NCBI GenBank assembly: GCA_031271865.1
Contig: JAISUW010000013.1
Span: 1-59,157, forward strand
Length of the DNA: 59,157 nucleotides
Direction: 5' to 3'
Origin: Oscillospiraceae bacterium
GTDB lineage: Bacteria > Bacillota > Clostridia > Oscillospirales > Acutalibacteraceae
Shown here in pieces: positions 1 to 6,536 of the stretch; position 1 is the stretch's first letter, and each line of letters opens with the position of its first letter. The notes beneath the pieces are model-generated. The model did no database searches, was not told the DNA's origin, and worked only from the letters and a program-made list of their open reading frames with translations. Position numbers and translations under genes: made by a program.

Positions 1-308
1 GGTGGAGGAACAGAGGAATCCTTTCAGCCTACCATTAAGCAGAAGCAAACCAAAGTGCAAATCCTTTCATACCAAGATAGGGGTCGCGCCCCCGGGCGGG
101 GGTTTGGGGGCGGCGCCCCCAAGGTGGTGGAACAGAGCTATCCTTTCAGCCTACCATTAAACAGAAGCAAACCAAAGTGCAAATCCTTTCATACCAAGAT
201 AGGGGACGCGCCCCCGGGCGGGGGTCCGGGGGCTGGCCCCCGGGGTGGAGGAACAGAGGAATCCTTTCAGCCTACCATTAAACAGAAGCAAACCAAAGTG
301 CATATCCT
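1..308. repeat. Tandem 122-bp repeat, about 2.5 copies
   Basis: Three copies of one unit start at 1, 123 and 244; the third stops near 308. Each starts with GGTGG(A/T)GGAACAGAG, has an AT-richer middle (AAACCAAAGTGC) and, in the two complete copies, ends in a GC-rich block (about 80-122 and 202-243) with C-run/G-run arms able to fold into strong hairpins. The array touches the window edge, so the copy number is a minimum. I see no plausible gene: the ORF across it just reads the repeats. Confidence 0.9.
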
Positions 309-400
309 ATCCTCCCCACCAGAAGCTATCGGCATGAGGCAAGAGCAAGAAAGCAAGAAGCAGTTGGGCACTATAGACAAGGGAAGTACCCACGCGACCC

Positions 401-430
401 TTGACAAACCCACACCGCGAGGAGTATAAT
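401..430 (+). promoter_or_regulatory. Sigma-A promoter for the condensation-like gene
   Basis: TTGACA at 401-406 and TATAAT at 425-430 with an 18-bp spacer, about 50 bases before the ATG at 481. Both hexamers match consensus. Confidence 0.85.
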
Positions 431-480
431 AGACTTCGGGAAATACCCACCCAACAAAGCATCACTGAAGGAGAAAGAGA

Positions 481-1761
481 ATGGCACCCAAAGGAAAAAC
501 ATACAAAGCGCAGGGCTTTGATTCGTTTCTTTACTATGCAGGGAAGCACATGGAGAGCGATATGTACGACCTCATCGAGTTCACCGAACACGTGGACGAC
601 GAGGCACTCAAGCGGGCGTTTTTTGCAACGTGCGAAACCATACCGCCGCTGCTGTGCGGTTTTGACGTTACCGGACTTTACCCCAAATGGCGCGAATACC
701 CGGGTGCAGCGGAGCGGTTCTTTACTGTCGAGGAATACCCGGACGTGGAAACCGGATACGCGGCGGCGCAGAAAAAGCGAATCCACCACGAACAGGGACC
801 GCAGATTATCGCCACCTTGGTGCGCACCCCGGAGCGGGATGCGCTGTGCATGATGATCAGCCATCTGGTGTTTGATGCTTTGGCATTTGTGCAGTATGTC
901 GTGCTGTTGGGGAAGACCTACGGCGCATTCGCCCGGGGCGAAACGCCGGTCATGCCGCCCTTTATCTCCCGCGGGCACGAAGCCCTTTTCTCCGCCATGC
1001 CCAAAGACAAGCGGCGTGCCATCGCACGCTTCCAAAGCTCACTCCCGGCGGATTTGAAGCGCAGCGATGCTTCCGCATTTAACCAGAAGATAGGTCCGCG
1101 GCGCGATATTGTGTTTTCCATCCCGGCCGAGACCGTGCAGAAAGCCAAAGCCGCCCTGAAAGAAATCGGCTGCACACTCAACGACTTGCTCATGGCAAGT
1201 ACAGCCAGGGCTTGGCTGGCTTTGGCCGGCGGGACATCCGTCGTGCTGCCCTGCACGCAGGATATGCGCCGCTTTGCCGCCCCCGGCGCGGAAATCGGCT
1301 ACACCAATTATGCCGGCAAATGCCACGTCTTTGTGGAAGTGCCGCCGGGGGCACCCATGCAGGACACCCTCCGGCAAGTCAATGCGCAGATGAAGAAGAA
1401 CAAAGAGGGCTTTGACGCACTCCACTCCGTGTACCTTTGGATGCTGGGTAGCAAGCTGCCCAGCTTCCTGCAGGAGAAAATCTGCGCGGAGGTCGTCAAA
1501 CTCACGGCCTACCTGACCTACTCCAATGTCGGCGACATCGGAAGCGAAGCCGTTATGTCTTTCGGCGATACACCGATTGCGCGTTCCTATATGATGCCGC
1601 CGCCCCGCAAGCCGCCGTTCTTCCAAGTCGGTGCCGGCACCTCCCGCGGGCAGACGATACTTACCGGTTCTTTCTGCGGCGACGATGCGGCGCTTGCGTT
1701 TGCCGATTCTCTCTTTGCGCGCATCGGGGAGGAGTTGGCCGCGTTTGCAGAAGCCGCATAG
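481..1761 (+). CDS. Condensation/acyltransferase-superfamily protein (HxxxD motif)
   Basis: A 426-residue protein. It has the two-lobe layout of the chloramphenicol acetyltransferase / NRPS condensation superfamily: an HxxxD active-site motif at H128-D132 (ISHLVFDA) and a C-terminal half with conserved Gly/Asn-rich turns. No adenylation or carrier domain is fused or nearby, so it is a stand-alone acyltransferase, perhaps of the alcohol-acetyltransferase or polyketide-associated type. The substrate cannot be inferred. GAAGGAGA lies 7 bases before the ATG and a consensus promoter upstream, so it is probably monocistronic. The superfamily call rests on the motif and length, not on a search. Confidence 0.7.
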   Translation: MAPKGKTYKAQGFDSFLYYAGKHMESDMYDLIEFTEHVDDEALKRAFFATCETIPPLLCGFDVTGLYPKWREYPGAAERFFTVEEYPDVETGYAAAQKKRIHHEQGPQIIATLVRTPERDALCMMISHLVFDALAFVQYVVLLGKTYGAFARGETPVMPPFISRGHEALFSAMPKDKRRAIARFQSSLPADLKRSDASAFNQKIGPRRDIVFSIPAETVQKAKAALKEIGCTLNDLLMASTARAWLALAGGTSVVLPCTQDMRRFAAPGAEIGYTNYAGKCHVFVEVPPGAPMQDTLRQVNAQMKKNKEGFDALHSVYLWMLGSKLPSFLQEKICAEVVKLTAYLTYSNVGDIGSEAVMSFGDTPIARSYMMPPPRKPPFFQVGAGTSRGQTILTGSFCGDDAALAFADSLFARIGEELAAFAEAA

Positions 1762-1785
1762 TGGATGACCGCGTGATTTCTCCTC

Positions 1786-1814
1786 TTGCAATCTCTATAA
1801 CAATATGTTACAAT
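1786..1814 (+). promoter_or_regulatory. Sigma-A promoter for the phosphoesterase gene
   Basis: TTGCAA at 1786-1791 and TACAAT at 1809-1814, spacer 17 bp, 44 bases before the ATG at 1858. Confidence 0.75.
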
Positions 1815-1857
1815 AGAGGCAGGGGCGCAAGCCCGCAGCATAGAGGAGGCGTTACAT

Positions 1858-3039
1858 ATGGGATTTTTGTCTTTCCTAGCTACGTGTTGGTTCCGACTTC
1901 TGACGGTCTTGACCTCGGCGGCACTCTTTCTGGGCTTCATCCCTACGAACCCGGCTGCCGGCGTCCCGGATGCCGGTGCCGAGGCGCGTTTTGCGCTTCT
2001 GTCCGATGTCCATCAAGAGAGCTTCGAGCAGTACCGCATCGACGGCTGGCGGGATGCACTCTTGGATATGCGCGCATCCGAAGGCATTGACGCCCTTGTC
2101 CTCTTGGGCGACAACACCATGAACGGCCAAGGCTTCGAATACTTCCGCCTGTATAACGGCTTGGCGGCGTATGCCAATCTGCCTGCCGTCGTTGCCATGG
2201 GCAACCACGACATGAACCACACTTGGTACTCCTCCCGGGAAGCCATCACCCGCCATGTTTTCTGGAAGAGTGCTTATGACGGCATCCACGCCGCCGATGC
2301 CACCGACAATCTCCTTGCCGCCCTGCCGTACTATAGCACCGACATCGGCGGCTACCCCGTCATCGTCTTGGGCGATGAAGAGGCGCACGAAGACACCACC
2401 GCCACCATCACCCAAACGCAGCTGGACTGGTTCGCCGCCGAGATGGAAGCCGCCGCCCAAACCGGCAAACCGATATTCGTATTCCTGCACCAGCCGCTCC
2501 TCCACGCTTTTAACGAATGGGGCTGGGGCAGCGTGGGGGACGCCAGCGAAGACATCCGCGCCATCGTGGAGCAGTACAGCGACGTGTTCTTCTTCTCCGG
2601 GCACCTCCATACTGTCTACGGCTCTCTGTTGGAAATGAAAACCATCAACGGCGTAAACTACTTCAATCTCCCGAGCTTCCTCTCCGAGCGCACGACATTG
2701 GGGCTGGGCTATATGGTGGACATCTACGCCGACCGCGTGGAACTGAAGCTGCGCGACTTCATCGAATCCGAATTTGATGACACCTACTGCTGGTCGGTTC
2801 CGCTCCAAGCCGCCGCCCAAGCTGCAAGTGCGCCGGCAGCGGCGGCAGAAGAAAATGCCTCTTCGGTAACAGCACCTGAGGCGACCGAGTCACTGCCGGC
2901 AGCTGCCGAAGGCGATGCCGGAACCGTCGGCACATCCGACCCCGCAGTGCTTGCCGCCCTGCCGGAGCTTTCCGACGAAACGGCAGCACAGCCAAGCGCT
3001 GAAGACCTTCCGCAGGAAGCCGGCAGCGGCTTATCGTAA
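1858..3039 (+). CDS. Exported calcineurin-like metallophosphoesterase
   Basis: A 393-residue protein with all the metal-binding blocks of the calcineurin-like phosphoesterase fold: DxH (D50, H52), GDN (84-86), GNHD (115-118), a lone His at 211 and GHLH (248-251). An N-terminal hydrophobic segment (about 5-27) acts as signal peptide or anchor, so the enzyme should work outside the membrane. Residues 320-393 form a low-complexity Ala/Glu/Pro tail, possibly a wall-spanning linker. GAGGAGGCG precedes the ATG. Phosphodiester or phosphomonoester hydrolysis is the family activity; the substrate is unknown. The acyltransferase gene follows after 91 bases with no clear promoter, so the two are probably cotranscribed. 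Confidence 0.85.
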   Translation: MGFLSFLATCWFRLLTVLTSAALFLGFIPTNPAAGVPDAGAEARFALLSDVHQESFEQYRIDGWRDALLDMRASEGIDALVLLGDNTMNGQGFEYFRLYNGLAAYANLPAVVAMGNHDMNHTWYSSREAITRHVFWKSAYDGIHAADATDNLLAALPYYSTDIGGYPVIVLGDEEAHEDTTATITQTQLDWFAAEMEAAAQTGKPIFVFLHQPLLHAFNEWGWGSVGDASEDIRAIVEQYSDVFFFSGHLHTVYGSLLEMKTINGVNYFNLPSFLSERTTLGLGYMVDIYADRVELKLRDFIESEFDDTYCWSVPLQAAAQAASAPAAAAEENASSVTAPEATESLPAAAEGDAGTVGTSDPAVLAALPELSDETAAQPSAEDLPQEAGSGLS

Positions 3040-3130
3040 GAGCGGCTTCATGCCGAAGAACCGAACACCGTAAGCCTTTCACAACGCCGAAAACCAATGC
3101 ATCCGGAATGTGCCGAAAGGGCTGACCGCC

Positions 3131-4309
3131 ATGGTTGCACCTGTCAAGACACAGCGGGACGCCCGCTTTGAACTCCTGCGCCTGCTGTGTATGTTCGTCA
3201 TCATATTGGATCACTTTGCCATCTACTCCCCCCGCCCGGAGACGGCGATTCCATGGTACAATGATGCTTTCCTCGACTTCATTACCGTCGGCGGCAAGGT
3301 CGGTGTGAACTGCTTCATCCTCCTCTCCGGCTACTTCCAATGCAAATCCAAACCCACCTTGAAGAAAGGCTTCAAGGTCTGGTTCGAGATGTTCTTCTGG
3401 GCTTTGGCACTCCACGCCGGGACGCTCCTTGCCGGCTTGCAGGAATACCAAACCGCAGATTTGAAGCAAGCCTTCTTCCCCTTTTCCATGCGCACTTGGT
3501 GGTTTCCGACCGTGTACCTGACGCTGTACGCGCTGACACCTGTCCTGAACAGCGCCTTGCAGCACCTGCCGCGCCGCTCCAATCTCGCTTGCATCGGTAT
3601 TCTGTACCTCATGCTCAACCTTATGCGCGCCGTAAAGGGAAGCACAGGGGAGTTCCTGTTCTTCCACTACATCCTCTGGTTTGTGTGCCTGTATCTCGCT
3701 GCCGGGTATCTGCGCTTGCACACTTCCTGCGGTCAAAGCCCCGCTCCGGCGCCAGATCTATCCGCTAAGCCCAAGTATTACAGCCGTCCCGGCTTCTGGC
3801 TTTTGCTCTTCGCTGCCGGCTGGCTGATGGTATTCTTCCAACTCACCGTAACGCTGAATCAACCGGCAATTCCTTTCCCGTGGTTCCTGCCGCTCAACCT
3901 GATGAGTAAGTACATGGCCTCGCCGGCGATTGTGCTTTGCTCTTTCTCCCTGTTCTTTGCTTTCGCCTGCACAAAACCCATCCGCAGCGATGCTATCAAC
4001 CGCTTGGCGACGGGCGCTTTCGGTATCTATCTCATCCATGAGCATCCCGCCGTCCGTGCCCTGCTCTGGGGCAAGTGGGTCAATGCCGCCCGCTTCATGG
4101 ACAAACCGTGGTTTGCCCTCTTCGCCGCCGCAGTTTTCTGCGGTGTGTTCCTTGCCTGCCTCCTGCCGGAGTTCGCCCGTATCCGGGTCATAGAGAAACC
4201 GGTCTTCTGCCTGATCAATCGTATCGAACACGCCGCTGCATACCGCCGCGCAAGGGAGACATGGGGAAAATGGGTCGGGTCTTGTTTGGGGGAGGACGGC
4301 GGTTCGTGA
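3131..4309 (+). CDS. Integral membrane acyltransferase (acyltransferase family 3)
   Basis: A 392-residue polytopic protein with about ten hydrophobic segments. The N-terminal block RFELLRLLCMFVIILDHF carries the conserved Arg and His of family 3 acyltransferases (OafA/NolX-like), and GIYLIHEHP near the C terminus is also typical. Such enzymes transfer acyl groups to cell-surface glycans at the membrane. ATG 3131 is preferred over the in-frame GTG at 3110 because GAAAGGG lies just upstream of it. The last codons and stop lie inside a palindrome (4297-4315), which suggests that insertion of the repeat set the present C terminus. Confidence 0.85.
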   Translation: MVAPVKTQRDARFELLRLLCMFVIILDHFAIYSPRPETAIPWYNDAFLDFITVGGKVGVNCFILLSGYFQCKSKPTLKKGFKVWFEMFFWALALHAGTLLAGLQEYQTADLKQAFFPFSMRTWWFPTVYLTLYALTPVLNSALQHLPRRSNLACIGILYLMLNLMRAVKGSTGEFLFFHYILWFVCLYLAAGYLRLHTSCGQSPAPAPDLSAKPKYYSRPGFWLLLFAAGWLMVFFQLTVTLNQPAIPFPWFLPLNLMSKYMASPAIVLCSFSLFFAFACTKPIRSDAINRLATGAFGIYLIHEHPAVRALLWGKWVNAARFMDKPWFALFAAAVFCGVFLACLLPEFARIRVIEKPVFCLINRIEHAAAYRRARETWGKWVGSCLGEDGGS

Positions 4310-4334
4310 ACCGCCGGGGGCTTCGCGAAGCCCC
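4297..4334. repeat. Palindrome pair with TTCGYGAA cores
   Basis: Two adjacent perfect or near-perfect palindromes: 4297-4315 (core TTCGTGAA, arms CGGCGG/CCGCC) and 4316-4334 (core TTCGCGAA, arms GGGGC/GCCCC). The first contains the stop codon of the upstream gene. The same cores recur at 52287-52344. Confidence 0.85.
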
Positions 4335-4374
4335 TACCAATAGCAGCGCCGCGTAAATATTTCCCAGATATTCC

Positions 4375-4403
4375 TTGACATTTCCCAAACGCTGTAGTAT
4401 AAT
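4375..4403 (+). promoter_or_regulatory. Perfect consensus sigma-A promoter
   Basis: TTGACA at 4375-4380, 17-bp spacer, TATAAT at 4398-4403. It should fire about 30 bases before the small ORF at 4435 and may also supply asnB. Confidence 0.85.
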
Positions 4404-4434
4404 AAAGCATCCGTAAAGACAGCCGTTTTTTTAA

Positions 4435-4593
4435 ATGGAAAGGAGACAACCCATAGCTTTCAAAAAGACAAAACAGTTTCTCTCCATACTTGCGTCTACT
4501 GCTCCCGCAGTACTTGCAGCACCCGTGCAGTATCAGGTGAGCATTGAAGAGGGAAAGCAAATAGCAAGAGTTAAACAAATTATCTGCATATAA
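4435..4593 (+). CDS. Small ORF (52 codons), signal-peptide-like, start uncertain
   Basis: An open frame after a perfect promoter. From ATG 4435 it gives 52 residues, but that ATG has no Shine-Dalgarno. A strong one (AAAGGAGA, 4439-4446) instead sits 6 bases before an in-frame ATA at 4453, as if an original ATG had mutated. From there the peptide starts AFKKTKQFLSILAS, followed by TAPAVLAAP, which looks like a signal sequence with an AxA-type cleavage site. It ends in a short polar tail with one Cys. I do not recognise the product. It could be a decayed N terminus of an exported protein, or a small peptide using a non-canonical start. Confidence 0.4.
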   Translation: MERRQPIAFKKTKQFLSILASTAPAVLAAPVQYQVSIEEGKQIARVKQIICI

Positions 4594-4613
4594 TTTGTAA
4601 GAATATATGCAGA
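4583..4613. repeat. 10-bp inverted repeat at the end of the small ORF
   Basis: TCTGCATATA at 4583-4592 and its exact complement at 4604-4613, separated by 11 bases. It overlaps the small-ORF stop codon. There is no T-run, so it is either an operator or a weak 3' hairpin. Confidence 0.6.
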
Positions 4614-4638
4614 AAGACACATGAATCACCCCTCCGCG

Positions 4639-4681
4639 CCCCCTGTCATATGATAGTAACGGAGTATTATCAGCAGGGGGG
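4639..4681 (+). promoter_or_regulatory. Hairpin that would mask the asnB ribosome-binding site
   Basis: CCCCCTG (4639-4645) pairs with CAGGGGG (4674-4680), and TGATA (4651-4655) pairs with TATCA (4668-4672) inside it. The G-run is the only Shine-Dalgarno candidate for asnB at 4690, so the stem would sequester it. Confidence 0.5.
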
Positions 4682-4689
4682 ACGGCGTG

Positions 4690-6522
4690 ATGTGCGGGAT
4701 CGGCGGATTCATTACATACAGCGGCTTTTGCCGGGAGCAGCGCGGGCAGGCGGAGGAATGGGCGTCGAATATACGGCAGGTGCTGCGGCACCGCGGACCG
4801 GATGGGGACGGCACTTATCTGGATGATACCTGCTGCCTGGTGCATACCCGGCTGTCGATTATAGACCCGCGCTTGGGGGCGCAGCCGATGCTGCGCACTG
4901 CCGGGCGCAAAACGTATGCGCTTGTGTACAACGGCGAGATATATAACACCGCCGAGCTGCGCGAAAGACTCTCGGCAAAAGGCTATGAGTGGCAGACAAC
5001 CAGCGACACGGAGGTGCTCCTGTGCGGACTGATCGAATACGGGGAGGACTTTATAGACAGCCTCAACGGCATCTTTGCTTTCGCTTTCTGGGATGGGGAG
5101 ACTCTCCTCTTGGTGCGCGACCGCTTGGGCGTGAAGCCGCTCTTCTACTGCGTGGAGGACGGAATGCTCCGCTTCGGGTCGGAACCGAAAGCGCTCTTTG
5201 CCTGCGGCTTGGTGCCGCAGGCGGATACGCAATCCTTCCGGGAACTGTTCGCCTTGGGTCCGGCGCGCCTGCCCGGCAGTGGGGTGTTCAAGGGTGTCCG
5301 GGAACTGCTTCCGGGGCAGTCGCTGCGCTTCATGCCCTGCGGTGTGCATACGCGGGTTTACTGGAAGTTGGAGAGCCAAACGCACATTGACGGTGAGGCA
5401 TATACCGCCGAGAAGACTGCCTACCTTGTCCGCGACGCCATAGAGCGGCAAATGGTGTCTGACGTGGGGATATGCACGTTCCTCTCCGGCGGGCTGGACT
5501 CCTCGCTGGTGAGTGCCGTCTGCGCCCGGAAGCTCCAAGCGCAGGGGCGGCAGCTCACGACGTTCTCCTTTGACTTTGACGGCAACGACGAGTTCTACAA
5601 GGCCAACGCCTTCCAACCGGGGCGCGACGCCCCCTTTGCCGCTGAGATGGCCGCTTACCTCGGCACCGACCACCATGTGCTGTGGTGCGATAACCGCGTC
5701 TTGGCGGATTTGCTGGACGAAGCCATGACTGCCCGCGACCTGCCGGGCATGGCGGATGTGGACGCCTCCCTCTTGTACTTCTGCCGGATTGTGGGGCAGT
5801 CCCACAAAGTCGCACTGACGGGGGAGTGCGCGGATGAAATCTTCGGCGGCTACCCGTGGTTTCGTTCCCCGGAGGCCTTCGCCGCAGAGATATTCCCGTG
5901 GACGCGGGACTTGGAGGCGCGCAAGACACTCCTCAAGGACGAAGTGCTCCAAGAGCTGGAGATAGACAATTATGCCCTGCAAGCCTACAGGGATTCCGTG
6001 GCTCAAACGCCCCGCCTTCCATCCGACACGGCACAGGAGCGCCGCCGCCGCGAGATTGCATGGCTGAACCTGCGCTGGTTCATGCAGTGCTTGCTGGAGC
6101 GCATGGACCGTACCTCCATGTCGTCCTGCCTGGAGGCGCGGGTGCCTTTTGCGGACCACCGCATCGTGGAGTATGTCTGGAATGTGCCATGGGCAATCAA
6201 GTGCAAAGGCGGCGTAGAGAAGAACCTCCTGCGGGAGGCAGGGCGCGGACTCTTGCCGGACTCTGTCCTGTGGCGCAAGAAGTCACCCTACCCCAAGACC
6301 TACAACCCGCTCTATGAGAACATATTGAAAGCGCGGCTGCGTGAAGTCATCTGCGACCCGGCGCAACCGGTGAACCGCTTTATAGACAAAGCAAAGGCGG
6401 AGGCTTTCCTCGGCGCCCCCGCGGACTACGGCAAACCGTGGTATGGGCAGCTCATGGCTGCTCCGCAGCGCATTGCCTACTTCCTGCAGGTGAATGCGTG
6501 GCTGAAGAAGTATGGGGTTTAA
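4690..6522 (+). CDS. asnB: Asparagine synthetase B, glutamine-hydrolysing
   Basis: A 610-residue protein that makes asparagine from aspartate, ATP and glutamine. The N-terminal class II glutaminase domain (about 1-220) begins MCGIGGF, with Cys2 as nucleophile once Met is removed. This supports ATG 4690 over the GTG one codon earlier. RHRGPDG, YNGEIYN and GSEPKAL are diagnostic glutaminase blocks. The synthetase domain carries the PPi loop SGGLDSS near 266-272 and a TGECADEIFGGYPWF block. Length fits the family. The only odd neighbour is the signal-peptide-like small ORF upstream; no lasso-peptide B or transporter genes accompany it, so plain asparagine synthesis is the best reading. Confidence 0.93.
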   Translation: MCGIGGFITYSGFCREQRGQAEEWASNIRQVLRHRGPDGDGTYLDDTCCLVHTRLSIIDPRLGAQPMLRTAGRKTYALVYNGEIYNTAELRERLSAKGYEWQTTSDTEVLLCGLIEYGEDFIDSLNGIFAFAFWDGETLLLVRDRLGVKPLFYCVEDGMLRFGSEPKALFACGLVPQADTQSFRELFALGPARLPGSGVFKGVRELLPGQSLRFMPCGVHTRVYWKLESQTHIDGEAYTAEKTAYLVRDAIERQMVSDVGICTFLSGGLDSSLVSAVCARKLQAQGRQLTTFSFDFDGNDEFYKANAFQPGRDAPFAAEMAAYLGTDHHVLWCDNRVLADLLDEAMTARDLPGMADVDASLLYFCRIVGQSHKVALTGECADEIFGGYPWFRSPEAFAAEIFPWTRDLEARKTLLKDEVLQELEIDNYALQAYRDSVAQTPRLPSDTAQERRRREIAWLNLRWFMQCLLERMDRTSMSSCLEARVPFADHRIVEYVWNVPWAIKCKGGVEKNLLREAGRGLLPDSVLWRKKSPYPKTYNPLYENILKARLREVICDPAQPVNRFIDKAKAEAFLGAPADYGKPWYGQLMAAPQRIAYFLQVNAWLKKYGV

Positions 6523-6536
6523 GATGTCCGACCGTA

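Noticed and set aside
4027-6159. A 710-codon open frame on the minus strand opposite asnB
   Set aside because: It is antisense to a clear asparagine synthetase with correct motifs and shows no recognisable protein features; an artefact of GC-rich coding DNA.
4435-6522. Lasso-peptide cluster (precursor plus asparagine-synthetase-like enzyme)
   Set aside because: AsnB here has an intact glutaminase domain and no B-type protease or transporter gene is present; the small ORF resembles a signal peptide rather than a lasso precursor.
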